Shown here: positions 1-9,042 of the stretch, piece by piece
Layout of the letters: the number at the start of each line of letters is the position of its first letter
Position numbering within the stretch: position 1 is the first letter of the stretch
Made by a program: the position numbers and the translations under genes
Notes under the pieces: model-generated
What the model was told of the DNA's origin: nothing
The model's input: only the letters and a program-made list of their open reading frames with translations
Databases searched by the model: none
NCBI RefSeq assembly: GCF_000745965.1
Contig: NZ_JQKI01000012.1
Coordinates: 1 to 64,000, forward strand
Origin: Edaphobacter aggregans DSM 19364
GTDB lineage: Bacteria > Acidobacteriota > Terriglobia > Terriglobales > Acidobacteriaceae
Length of the DNA: 64,000 nt
Direction: 5' to 3'

Positions 1-2523
1 GTATTCAGTCCAGCGCTTATTTACAAATGTGCAGAAGCCGTTAGGCAACGCGGTGAAAGTCATCGCCGGAATCGTTTCCACAACGTCCCGCAGACGCTTT
101 TCCTGACTCTTGAGTCGATGAACGCGCCATCGATAAAGTGCCCAAAGCAGCGCACTAAAGACGGCGATGCACGACAATCGGAACCAGTAAGTTTGATAGT
201 AGGCCGGGGTGACGTTCAAAGCGATCGCAGTTTCTGGCCCGTTCCACAGCCCCTCGCTGTTGCTGGCGACTAGCCGGAATCGATAGGAGCCGGGCCCAAG
301 GTTCGTGTAAACGGCTTCTCGCGCTGCAACCGGCTGGCTCCAGCTACTGTCGAAACCTTCAAGAAAATATCGAAAGCGAATCCGCCCGGGCACCGCGAGG
401 CTCAGCCCCGTGTACTCAAATGTGATTCGCCTGGGAGATGGAGGAATTTGAACGAAGGCGGCGAGGTTTGCGGTGTTGTTATCGGCGGTGATCGCCTCGA
501 TGTGAGGCAGCGCGGGAACTGAATTGTCATTGATCTGGGATGGATTAACAACCGACAAGCCGCCGCTGAGTGAAAACCAGATCTTGCCCGCCGAATCCGA
601 GACCACCGATCGGCTCCGCTTAACTCCTTCAGTGCTCTCGAGACCATCGGCCTGGTCGTACTCGCGAACATCGACTGCTTTCACAACACCGCTTAGCAGT
701 TTGTCGCGCGGAACGCGCAAAACATGATCTTCGGTCGCGATCCACAGCCAGCCGTTTTTGTCTTCTTCAATGCCGAATATTGGTGCTTGCAGGGACTCAG
801 GTACTTCTCGGGGTACATGCACATGCCCATCACCGAGGTACGCGAGACCTTCGGCCGTTCCTATCCACAGGATTCTCGTTGAATCCTGCAGGAGGCAGTT
901 GACATCCTCGGAGGGTAATCCGTCGTTGCCGGTATAGGTTCGCCACCCCTTATGCGACATGGCACTGACGCCATTCGGGGTCCCAAACCACATCGTTCCG
1001 TCAGGGCCCTCGGCAATCGACGAAATTGTGTTCGCCGCCAACCCGTCTGTAGTCGTGTAATTTGTGAAATGGCCGTTCTTTAACTCACTTACACCACGAT
1101 TGAGGGTCCCGGACCAAACAGTACCATCACGACTACGATAGACCACGTACACCCTGTTTTGTGCGAGGCCGTCTGCCTGCGTGTAGGTCTTGGCTGTAAA
1201 CGAATTGCCGGAGTAGCGCAGATGGGTGAGTCCACCCTGTTGTCGTCCCACCCAGACATCATCCTTGCCAGTGCCGGTAATGGAGTAGACGACATCGTTG
1301 GCGATCCCATCGGCCGTGACAACCCCGCTTTTTCCTTCCTTCAGCCATCGCAAACCGCCCTGAATGGGCGCAACCCAGGTGCGGCCGCCGGAGTCAACGT
1401 GCAATGGTCCCATACTCTGCGATTTCAAATTGGGAAGAGAGTACGTAACGAAGGCGCTGTCTCGCAGTTGCTCGAGGCCGCGCGCGCTACCGATCCATAT
1501 GTTTCCCTCACGATCCTCGAAGAGCGCAGCTACCGGCCCAGTGGTTTCGTGAGCACTCACTAAAGAAACCCCGTTCGCGTTGTACCGAAACAGTCCGCGA
1601 CTCGTGCCAACCCAGATGTTCGAGTCCCGGTCGCGAAGAATGGAACGTACGTCGAGATTGCGAAGAGATGACGGTACACCTGCCGAGGTAAGCTCTTTTC
1701 CATTCCAGCGCAGCACACCCTTCGCCGTTCCGACCCACAATTCTGAGTTTTGAAGAGGAAGAAGGCAGTTAATCTTCGTATCAACACGTCCATTCAAGGC
1801 GCTCAAAACACGGCCTTCCTGGAGATAGGAGAGCCCTCGACGCTCCGTGCCAAGCCAAATCTTTCCGTCGTCAGTCTGCGCCATGGCGATCACCACCGGC
1901 GCCGCTAGACGATCAAACCAACTAAAGGGAGTTGCTCGCTGGTCAGGAGCTTCGCTGTTCGCGACTCCTGCAGCGTCGGCGGGAAGAGCTGCGGACGACA
2001 GGCTTCGAAATCGGTTGTCACTATATGCGACAGTTCCCTCAGCTAATGACGAGAGCAAAACCGCACCCGATGTCCCCCGTGCCATTGCCGTTGTGCCGTT
2101 CTCAGACCAACCGCGGATAAGCTCGAAGTTCCCATTGTGATAACGAAAGACTATGGTGTTTTGTAACAATATCCAGAGGTGATCGCTTGCGTCAACCAGG
2201 AGTGTTCGCACGGGACCAATCAGCATTGGATCAGGGTGGGCCCGCTCGAACTGGTGAAAATTCAAACCGTCGAAACGAAAAAGACCTTTATCTGTCCCAA
2301 TCCAGAGATAGCCATCGGAAGTCTGTGCGATGGCCGTTATAGATCCGCCCGGCAAACCTCTCTCAGTTCCCCACGAGTCGTGGAGATATTGCGACACGGT
2401 CCGGGTGGGATCGAGCGCAGACGCCGAAACAGCGAAGCAGACGACCGCGAGTCCGGCAATGGCACACCTGAGTAGCCAGCGCCTTCCAAAACCGTCCTCA
2501 CGGTAGATATTCAAACTTCTCAA
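1..2523 (-). CDS. Two-component-propeller sensor kinase (N-terminal part, cut by window edge)
   Basis: A continuous frame runs off the left edge, so only about the first 840 residues are present. A signal-like segment (RRWLLRCAIAGLAVVCFAV) is followed by many propeller repeats of the reg_prop kind, for example GYLWIGTDKGLFRFDG near residue 65. Then come a Y_Y_Y-type domain (LGPGSYRFRLVASNSEG), a single membrane segment, a short basic linker and the beginning of a PAS domain (VVETIPAMTFTALPNG). This order is that of hybrid or simple propeller histidine kinases that sense periplasmic glycans; the kinase core lies outside the window. There is no in-frame ATG near the N-terminus. TTG at 2523 is preferred because GAGG lies 6 nt upstream; TTG at 2514 and 2529 are alternatives. 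The start overlaps the end of the upstream lipoprotein gene, which suggests translational coupling. The ligand is unknown. Confidence 0.85.
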   Translation of the reverse strand, partial: MRSLNIYREDGFGRRWLLRCAIAGLAVVCFAVSASALDPTRTVSQYLHDSWGTERGLPGGSITAIAQTSDGYLWIGTDKGLFRFDGLNFHQFERAHPDPMLIGPVRTLLVDASDHLWILLQNTIVFRYHNGNFELIRGWSENGTTAMARGTSGAVLLSSLAEGTVAYSDNRFRSLSSAALPADAAGVANSEAPDQRATPFSWFDRLAAPVVIAMAQTDDGKIWLGTERRGLSYLQEGRVLSALNGRVDTKINCLLPLQNSELWVGTAKGVLRWNGKELTSAGVPSSLRNLDVRSILRDRDSNIWVGTSRGLFRYNANGVSLVSAHETTGPVAALFEDREGNIWIGSARGLEQLRDSAFVTYSLPNLKSQSMGPLHVDSGGRTWVAPIQGGLRWLKEGKSGVVTADGIANDVVYSITGTGKDDVWVGRQQGGLTHLRYSGNSFTAKTYTQADGLAQNRVYVVYRSRDGTVWSGTLNRGVSELKNGHFTNYTTTDGLAANTISSIAEGPDGTMWFGTPNGVSAMSHKGWRTYTGNDGLPSEDVNCLLQDSTRILWIGTAEGLAYLGDGHVHVPREVPESLQAPIFGIEEDKNGWLWIATEDHVLRVPRDKLLSGVVKAVDVREYDQADGLESTEGVKRSRSVVSDSAGKIWFSLSGGLSVVNPSQINDNSVPALPHIEAITADNNTANLAAFVQIPPSPRRITFEYTGLSLAVPGRIRFRYFLEGFDSSWSQPVAAREAVYTNLGPGSYRFRLVASNSEGLWNGPETAIALNVTPAYYQTYWFRLSCIAVFSALLWALYRWRVHRLKSQEKRLRDVVETIPAMTFTALPNGFCTFVNKRWTEY

Positions 2524-3583
2524 CCACAACCTCGCTTGGCTTCTGCATAGGATTTTTGTCGGTCGCAACGACGAAAAATATCAGACGGGGTATTGCCTTA
2601 CCCGGTGACGGTATGCCAGACGTGAACTCATGTTCAGCAACGAGTTGCGCTCCCGCACTTGCATATCTTCCGCGAAAGGTCTTGAAAGTTGCATGTCCAG
2701 ATTCCCAGCGCAGGACATACGTCAAGGTGCCTGAGGGCGCCTTAAAAGCGAACAGGTTCCCAGGAATGTAGAGCGGTTGAATTACATATTGTGCATTGTT
2801 CTTATTCGCAGCGTCACGCCGGCCACCGACCTCTACGTCCATCTCGCGAAAGTGCTGCTCGCTAGCCCGTTCGTCGAAGATAAACATACTGAAGGCCGCG
2901 GCGGGTTCTAAGTGAGAAGTATCACGCACAGTTACCGAATACGTGCCGTACCCGAGACTGCGATTTAAGAATATTTCTGCACACGACCACATGCCCGATT
3001 TCTTCTTGATCTGCATGTGGAGCGCCCCGCTCGTATCGGTCCATGCATTTTCAGGATCGTAGAGGTTGTTCATGCCTCCCTTGTCACTTTCAATCATGCG
3101 AACACCCCAATCATAGCCGCTGAATTTAAGCGATCCGGTCGGGTCAAATTGCGGCGTTCCAACGCCCTTCACAATTGTCACGAGAGCAACGGAACCGCCT
3201 TGGGTCGGAGCTAAATCCAGGATGGGCGGCGGATGATAGTCCGGCTCCACCAATAACGCAGCATACTCAAATCCGAGATGAGTTTCCGTGCTCCACGTTG
3301 AGTCTGATTTGATGGGAATGAAGGGATGATCAGGCCAGGGCTGCACCCACCACGACCCGGCGTGTGCATAAATAACAATCTGCTGTTTTGGTCGAGCATT
3401 TCTTACCCGTCCAGAGATCGTGTCGACTCTTTCTCGTCCACCTTGTGCCGCCGGCGGAATATGGGTGAACTCGATCGAAGGTCCGGAATCGGCATTATGC
3501 GACCGGCAACTGCTCAGCGCGATGCAGAAAACCAGCAGCAGCGATCGCTGGAAGGAAACTGGGACCAACAGTCGAAGTTGCAT
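2498..3583 (-). CDS. GH16-like (concanavalin-fold) lipoprotein
   Basis: About 361 residues. The N-terminus is a lipoprotein signal ending in ALSSC, with the lipidated Cys at about residue 26. The C-terminal half contains EMDVE at about residues 247-251, which matches the E-x-D-x-E catalytic signature of glycoside hydrolase family 16, and flanking stretches (HMQIKKKSGMWSCAEIF, YGTYSVTVRDTSHLEPAAAF) resemble the GH16 jelly-roll. The N-terminal ~130 residues are not recognised. ATG at 3583 has GGAG 4 nt upstream and is chosen over an upstream TTG. The stop overlaps the start of the propeller sensor kinase, so the pair is probably one transcript. An enzymatic role on beta-glucans, or a glycan-binding role feeding the sensor, is inferred from fold and context only. 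Confidence 0.7.
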   Translation of the reverse strand: MQLRLLVPVSFQRSLLLVFCIALSSCRSHNADSGPSIEFTHIPPAAQGGRERVDTISGRVRNARPKQQIVIYAHAGSWWVQPWPDHPFIPIKSDSTWSTETHLGFEYAALLVEPDYHPPPILDLAPTQGGSVALVTIVKGVGTPQFDPTGSLKFSGYDWGVRMIESDKGGMNNLYDPENAWTDTSGALHMQIKKKSGMWSCAEIFLNRSLGYGTYSVTVRDTSHLEPAAAFSMFIFDERASEQHFREMDVEVGGRRDAANKNNAQYVIQPLYIPGNLFAFKAPSGTLTYVLRWESGHATFKTFRGRYASAGAQLVAEHEFTSGIPSPGKAIPRLIFFVVATDKNPMQKPSEVVVEKFEYLP

Positions 3584-3699
3584 GTGACTCCACAATAGAC
3601 TACCGGATGCGCGAGGTGAGAGGCACCCTGCAGAGTGCTTGAACCGAAATTTTACCGCTCTGAGCCTCGGTGTGAACCCCTCAACGAGGTCCGACCACT

Positions 3700-3867
3700 G
3701 GCAAGATCATTCTTGTAGCAGACGATAACTCCCTAAGCCGTGAACTCATCAGAGAGCTGCTGGAAGGATCAGCCAGGTGGCCGAAAGTTCAGATTCCAGC
3801 AGATCTTTTTGGTATCGCACCACTCTCACTGACTTACACGCTCAGCGCCCTCCAACTTTTGGAATAA
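3700..3867 (+). pseudogene. Response-regulator receiver-domain remnant
   Basis: The frame from 3700 to the stop at 3865 encodes KIILVADDNSLSRELIRELL followed by about 30 residues with no recognisable receiver structure. The opening part is the beta1-acidic pair-alpha1 segment typical of CheY-like receivers. There is no start codon: a TGA lies in frame shortly upstream, and the phospho-accepting Asp region is absent. It is therefore read as a decayed fragment. The rest of the gap 3584-4035 shows no supportable gene. Confidence 0.5.
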
Positions 3868-4035
3868 ACGATAATGTGGCGCAAACGCCAATTTATGGTT
3901 TATTCGATACTGGAGACCGAGTCTTCGATGGCTCTGCCCACTGATTGCGAGCGAGTCCAAGGCAAACCGGTTCACAAGGAAGCTGGCACGCCTGAAACTG
4001 AACTACTCATTCAAGCGGTCACAGTACCTAGTTGG

Positions 4036-5358
4036 TTACTGATGCCAGTGGACCGACTTGACGAGGACCTGAGACGCGCTCCCTCCCGTGTTGTCACTTT
4101 CCAGAAGCATCTCGAAGTGTGGGATCTGTCCATTTGCCCGTTTTGCACTTCGGATAAGGTCCCGAATTCGATCTTTGTTAAAAAGTAGATCCGCGACACT
4201 CTCCGTACCCGCCTGAGAGGTTCCCTCTAGTATGAGGACCTCACCTTTGCTGTTCAGACCCGCTATAGATGCAAGAAGTCCGTAGATCTTATGGTCTCCA
4301 TCTTTGCGTATCAATCTTGAGTGCTCGCCCGGCTGCGGCGCACGGTTCACAATGACGAAGGCACGACCGCCGGGTTCTTTCTCAAAGGAGAAGTCCATGT
4401 TCTCTTCGAAGAGTTCGACCCAGGGATTGGACTCATGCGCTCCGATGAGAATGACATTCGCATCCTTCAGATCGTTGGGACGAATGTCGCGAGCGAATTT
4501 GATATCCAGGGCTGCAGACTTTGGCCTGACGATCGCAGAAAGCTTCGTAGCTGTATTCGAGTCTACGACCGAGGTATAGCGTCGTGTCGCGAGATCGTCG
4601 ATCGAGAAGGTATTGCTCCCAAATTGGTGCCGGTCGCGGACGTAATTACCGTTCAGGTACTCGCTTAAGGCGACCTGTCTTTCGACCGCGCGCTGGTACA
4701 TCACCAGACCGCTGTCCCCGATGACGGCAATGGTTCGTGTATCTGGCTCAAACATGCGGTCGAGCAGTGGATTGTCCGCTGCGGTCTGGCCGGCGGGAGA
4801 CTGTTCAGCGTGTAGCCGGTACAGATGGATACAGCAAGCCGCCAGTCCAAGAACAAGCACCGAAAGAGCACCGACGCTCAACCGCAGAAGGCGATTTCTA
4901 TCAGCAGTCCCGGGGGCCTGGTCACTCGCTGGCTCTTCCTGATGCGGCACAGGCCTGGCAACGCTGTCGCCAATTGACGCAGAAGGGGACGGCACGAACA
5001 CGGGCACATACCCCCCCTTGGGGATGGAAAGATGGAGCTGCTCGGCGACGCCTTCATTCAGGAAGTAATCTTCGAGCTTCGTTCGCAGGCGGACCGCGTG
5101 TGCTCGCACAATGCTGTCGGCAGATGCATCGTAATTCGGGTCTCTGTCAAAGACCTTAGCTCCGATCTCCTGCTCGCTGATCTGGTCGGCCCGGTCGGTC
5201 AGGGCCATGCGGCTGACGAACTTTAAGAACAGCACAAGCTTGGGAGAGCGAACAAATCCTGACGAGGAGGCAATCCGCAGCACAAGCTGCCATCGGGGAT
5301 CAGCAGCTAAGAGCGCCCGGACCTCCTTCTTTTCTGGGGTCATTACGCTTGCAGGCAT
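4036..5358 (-). CDS. Membrane-anchored protein with predicted N-terminal DNA-binding domain
   Basis: About 440 residues from ATG at 5358; the frame is open further upstream, but that part overlaps the TonB-receptor promoter region and looks non-coding. Residues ~35-120 contain LVLFLKFV, then VFDRDPNYDASADSIVRAH, RLRTKLEDYF and PKGGYVPVF. This block is found at the N-terminus of many acidobacterial proteins, usually before a membrane segment and a variable sensor part, and it is commonly taken as a winged-helix-like DNA-binding domain. A single transmembrane helix follows (LLRLSVGALSVLVLGLAACC), then a ~270-residue probably periplasmic domain without a recognised fold. The gene is divergent from the TonB receptor at 5548, so control of that receptor is plausible but inferred. 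Confidence 0.6.
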   Translation of the reverse strand: MPASVMTPEKKEVRALLAADPRWQLVLRIASSSGFVRSPKLVLFLKFVSRMALTDRADQISEQEIGAKVFDRDPNYDASADSIVRAHAVRLRTKLEDYFLNEGVAEQLHLSIPKGGYVPVFVPSPSASIGDSVARPVPHQEEPASDQAPGTADRNRLLRLSVGALSVLVLGLAACCIHLYRLHAEQSPAGQTAADNPLLDRMFEPDTRTIAVIGDSGLVMYQRAVERQVALSEYLNGNYVRDRHQFGSNTFSIDDLATRRYTSVVDSNTATKLSAIVRPKSAALDIKFARDIRPNDLKDANVILIGAHESNPWVELFEENMDFSFEKEPGGRAFVIVNRAPQPGEHSRLIRKDGDHKIYGLLASIAGLNSKGEVLILEGTSQAGTESVADLLFNKDRIRDLIRSAKRANGQIPHFEMLLESDNTGGSASQVLVKSVHWHQ

Positions 5359-5547
5359 AGGTGAAAAATGCTCCCCGGCGGATGCTAAATACGTTAAATG
5401 AGGCTTGTGAACTGCTAGTAAATAGCTCATTCTAAGTAACATATGCCGCCAATTTGCTAAGCATCCGTAAAACTCCGCGGTTCGGCGACGATTCGCCGCT
5501 ATGGTTGAAAGGCTTATTGACACAACTTCACACTGTGGAGCCCTCAA

Positions 5548-8500
5548 ATGCTTTTTCCTGAACCTACCGGGCCACACCCGGTCAAATGGCGAAGCGTTTT
5601 GCTGTCGCTTTATCTTCTCTTGACCTCTGCGCAAGCCTGGTGCCAGTTCGACCAGGGCGTGGTCCTCGGCACACTCCGCGATACAGGCGGCCTGCCAATT
5701 TCCGGGGCAAAGGTGACGCTGACCAATACTGCCACCGGCACCTCACAGACCGTGACGTGCAAGGACGATGGCACCTACGTCTTCCCGACCGTCCGCATCG
5801 GCTCCTACACCGTCACCGCCGAGTCAGCCGGGTTCAGCCCTTCGAAAACGGATGTTTTCAATCTTTCGATTGGCAGCCGGCAGGAGGTGAACCTGACACT
5901 GAAGGCTGGGGGCGAAAACCAGACCGTAACGGTCACCGGCGCGGCCGAACTGCTGGAGACCTCGACCAGCGACAACGGACAGGTTATTGGCTCCAAGCAG
6001 ATCGTGAACCTGCCCCTGAACGGCAGGAACTACGCCGACCTCGCTCTGCTGGTTCCGGGTGTGCGGCGGTCGTCTATTGCCGTTGCGGGTATCCTCAGCC
6101 GTGAAGGCGCCTTCGACGTGAACGGCCTCAACTCGATGGCGAATAACTTCCTCTTGGACGGCCTGGACAACAACGCCTACCAAACCGCGAACCAGGGCTA
6201 CTCCAACGAGGCCATGGTGCCCTCTCCCGACGCCGTTCAGGAGTTCAAGGTCCAGACCGACAACTACAGCGCAGAGTTCGGCCGCGCGGCCGGCAGCATC
6301 GTCAACGTGTCCACCCGAAGCGGCACCAACCAGTTCCACGGCGTCGCTTACGACTACCTCCGCAATACCGTTCTGAACGCCTATGGCCCCTTCCTTGGCA
6401 ACGGCATCAAACCGACACTGATTCAGAATCAGTTCGGCGGAACGCTGGGCGGCCCAATCAAGCACGACAAGCTCTTTTTCTTTGCAGACTATGAAGGGCT
6501 GCGCCACATCGATCGGGCGATCCAAAGCGCGGTTGTGCCCACAGCGCAACAGCGCCAGGGCATCTTCACGAACGCGGATGGAAGTCCGATCCCGCTCATC
6601 AATCCTGTCACCGGCGCCTCGTATGCGAACGGGGTTATACCTGCGAGTGATCAATCCGCCTTCGCGACGGCGGTGATGGCAGCGCTTCCTATGCCGAACG
6701 TCGCTGGCGCTACTCCAGGACAAAGCAACTACACCTCGCAACCCGCAAATACGGTGACCAGCGACAAGGGTGATATTCGTGGCGACTACTATCTGGGGCC
6801 GAAGAACACCTTCTTCGCGCGCTATAGCCAATTACATCAGCAGATCTTCAGTGCTCCCAACATTCAAGGGCTCGCCGGAGGCAACTCGAACGGAACGCTC
6901 TACAGCTACGTCAAGCAGGTCGCGGGCGGCTGGACGTACAACATTCATCCCAACAGCATTCTCGAAGTGCGACTTGGTCTCACCTGGACGCAGAGCGGTA
7001 AGAACCCTTACAACCTGGGTGCAAACAACCTGGTCGCCGGTTTCCAGAACATTCCCACTGACCCGACGATCGTTGGTGGCGTAAACACGCAGAGCGTTAC
7101 TGGATTCAGCCAGTTCGGACGGCAGGCGACGAATCCGCAGTTCACAAACCCCCACCTCTATAACCCCAAGGTGAACTACTCCACCATCCGTGGTCGGCAT
7201 AGCCTGAAGTTCGGTTATGAGTATGGATATATCGCTCAATCGATCTCGGACTTCCATCCGCAGTTCGGTGCCGACACCTATGCAGGCCAGTTCAGCCGCG
7301 CCAGTGGCGCGCAGGGCTCCACCGCCATTCTGCAACAGGCTTATAACCTTGCAGACTTCCTGGTCGGTGCACGGTCGCACTATGAGCTGAACAACCTTGC
7401 GACGATCACCTATCTACGCCGCCAGCACTTTGCCTATGCGCAGGATGATTGGCATGTCAACGATAAACTCACGCTGAACCTGGGGCTGCGCTATGAACTG
7501 GTGACGCCGTACTGGGAGAAGGATAACCACCTCGCTAACTTCGATCCCACCAGCAACTCACTCGTTCAAGCAAGCTCCGGGTCGTTGTACAAACGCGCCC
7601 TTCTCAATACCAAGACACTCAACTTCGCTCCTCGCGTCGGTTTTGCGTATCAGGTACGGCGGTCCACGGTGATCCGGGCCGGATATGCCATCAGCTACGC
7701 TCCCTTTTATCGTTTCGGTGGAGAAGGCACGCTCTCTTACAACGGTCCTTTCATCGTCGACGCTACCGTAGACCAGACGCCGCAATTCGGTCCCGGAGCT
7801 GCGAGCAAACCTTTGCCAAACTGCACAGCACAGTCTGCTCCGCTGAGCTGCTTCCGCACCACGCAACAGGGCTATGTCGATAACTTTGCAACAGCGGCGA
7901 ACTTCTCCACGCTGCAGGCGCAGACCCGCTACATCCCCAAGGACGATCCCACGGCATACGTGCAGACCACCTATGTCAACGTGCAGCAGGAGATCACGCC
8001 TACACTCTCATTGGGCATTGGCTACCTCAACAACCACGGTTCACATATCCGCGTGCTCGGCGATTTCAACCAGGCCGCGACGCAATCGCCTGCCTGCGCC
8101 AACAACCCTGCCGCGTGCCTCACGCTGCAACAACGCCGGCCGATCAACAACTTCACCAACATTCTCGAGACCTTCGGTGGAGGTTTCCTGCAGTACAACG
8201 CACTGCAGGTGAAGCTGGAGAAGCGCTACTCGCAGGGTCTTCGGATCTTGAACTCGTTCACGTGGTCGCGGGCAATCAACAACGCGTCAGCCGATCTTGA
8301 ATCGCAAAACGGTGATTCCCAAAACGTGAATATCCGAAACATCCGTGGGGATCGTGGTCCTTCTGGCTATAATCAGCCTTTGAATGACACCCTCTCGGCC
8401 TTGTGGGATCTGCCGTTCGGCACCGGAAGACGTTTCGGCAGCGATGCACCGCGGGCAGTGCGCGAGGTGCTCGGCGGATGGCAGCTCTCCGCGATCAGCA

Positions 8501-8967
8501 CCGCCACCAGTGGTCTGCCTATCAACCTCACCTATTCGCCGACATCGAATCAGACCGTGAGCTCGACGAGCGGGGTCTATAGCTATCGGCCAAATCTGAC
8601 CGGCAGTTTGCAATCCGTCTCCAACCCGCATAGCGCCTATCGAAAGACCAACACGGCTCTGTTGAACACGCTGAATGCGAGCGCTCTCAGCATCCCTACA
8701 GTCGATCAACCTTTCGGAAACGTTGGTAGAAATGCCCTGCGCGGACCGAGTTTTTACCAACTTGACCTTGGTCTGCACAAGCAATTCGGCCTCTGGTCGG
8801 ACTCGAGCAATCTTGAGTTCCGGCTCGAAGGCTTCAATGTCCTGAACAAAACCAACTTCGCGAGTCCCGATTCGAACCGCAGCGATGGTGGTAACTTCGG
8901 AGCGTACACCGCCTCGAATGTTTACCCCTCGCGGCAGGTGCAGCTCGCACTTCGGCTCTCTTTCTAG
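5548..8967 (+). CDS. TonB-dependent receptor, Oar-like, with carboxypeptidase-regulatory domain
   Basis: 1139 residues. A signal peptide ends near AQAWCQ. It is followed by a carboxypeptidase-regulatory-like beta-sandwich (GTLRDTGGLPISGAKVTLTN through EVNLTLKAGG, residues ~35-125), a plug domain (IVNLPLNGRNYADLALLVPG, NNFLLDGLDNNAYQT) and a long outer-membrane beta-barrel with alternating aromatic strands that ends in a terminal Phe (QLALRLSF), as expected for BAM-inserted barrels. This is the Oar-type receptor expanded in Acidobacteria. The substrate cannot be read from sequence. The next gene encodes a secreted PI-PLC-like enzyme, so uptake of a phospholipid- or inositol-derived product is a possible link. 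A GGAG lies just upstream of the ATG. Confidence 0.9.
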   Translation: MLFPEPTGPHPVKWRSVLLSLYLLLTSAQAWCQFDQGVVLGTLRDTGGLPISGAKVTLTNTATGTSQTVTCKDDGTYVFPTVRIGSYTVTAESAGFSPSKTDVFNLSIGSRQEVNLTLKAGGENQTVTVTGAAELLETSTSDNGQVIGSKQIVNLPLNGRNYADLALLVPGVRRSSIAVAGILSREGAFDVNGLNSMANNFLLDGLDNNAYQTANQGYSNEAMVPSPDAVQEFKVQTDNYSAEFGRAAGSIVNVSTRSGTNQFHGVAYDYLRNTVLNAYGPFLGNGIKPTLIQNQFGGTLGGPIKHDKLFFFADYEGLRHIDRAIQSAVVPTAQQRQGIFTNADGSPIPLINPVTGASYANGVIPASDQSAFATAVMAALPMPNVAGATPGQSNYTSQPANTVTSDKGDIRGDYYLGPKNTFFARYSQLHQQIFSAPNIQGLAGGNSNGTLYSYVKQVAGGWTYNIHPNSILEVRLGLTWTQSGKNPYNLGANNLVAGFQNIPTDPTIVGGVNTQSVTGFSQFGRQATNPQFTNPHLYNPKVNYSTIRGRHSLKFGYEYGYIAQSISDFHPQFGADTYAGQFSRASGAQGSTAILQQAYNLADFLVGARSHYELNNLATITYLRRQHFAYAQDDWHVNDKLTLNLGLRYELVTPYWEKDNHLANFDPTSNSLVQASSGSLYKRALLNTKTLNFAPRVGFAYQVRRSTVIRAGYAISYAPFYRFGGEGTLSYNGPFIVDATVDQTPQFGPGAASKPLPNCTAQSAPLSCFRTTQQGYVDNFATAANFSTLQAQTRYIPKDDPTAYVQTTYVNVQQEITPTLSLGIGYLNNHGSHIRVLGDFNQAATQSPACANNPAACLTLQQRRPINNFTNILETFGGGFLQYNALQVKLEKRYSQGLRILNSFTWSRAINNASADLESQNGDSQNVNIRNIRGDRGPSGYNQPLNDTLSALWDLPFGTGRRFGSDAPRAVREVLGGWQLSAISTATSGLPINLTYSPTSNQTVSSTSGVYSYRPNLTGSLQSVSNPHSAYRKTNTALLNTLNASALSIPTVDQPFGNVGRNALRGPSFYQLDLGLHKQFGLWSDSSNLEFRLEGFNVLNKTNFASPDSNRSDGGNFGAYTASNVYPSRQVQLALRLSF

Positions 8968-9042
8968 AGCCAGGACGGCCCACATGGTCTCCCAGGGTGT
9001 GCCGTCCGCCTACGTCTCTTGACCGAAATTTCAGAGGAAACA

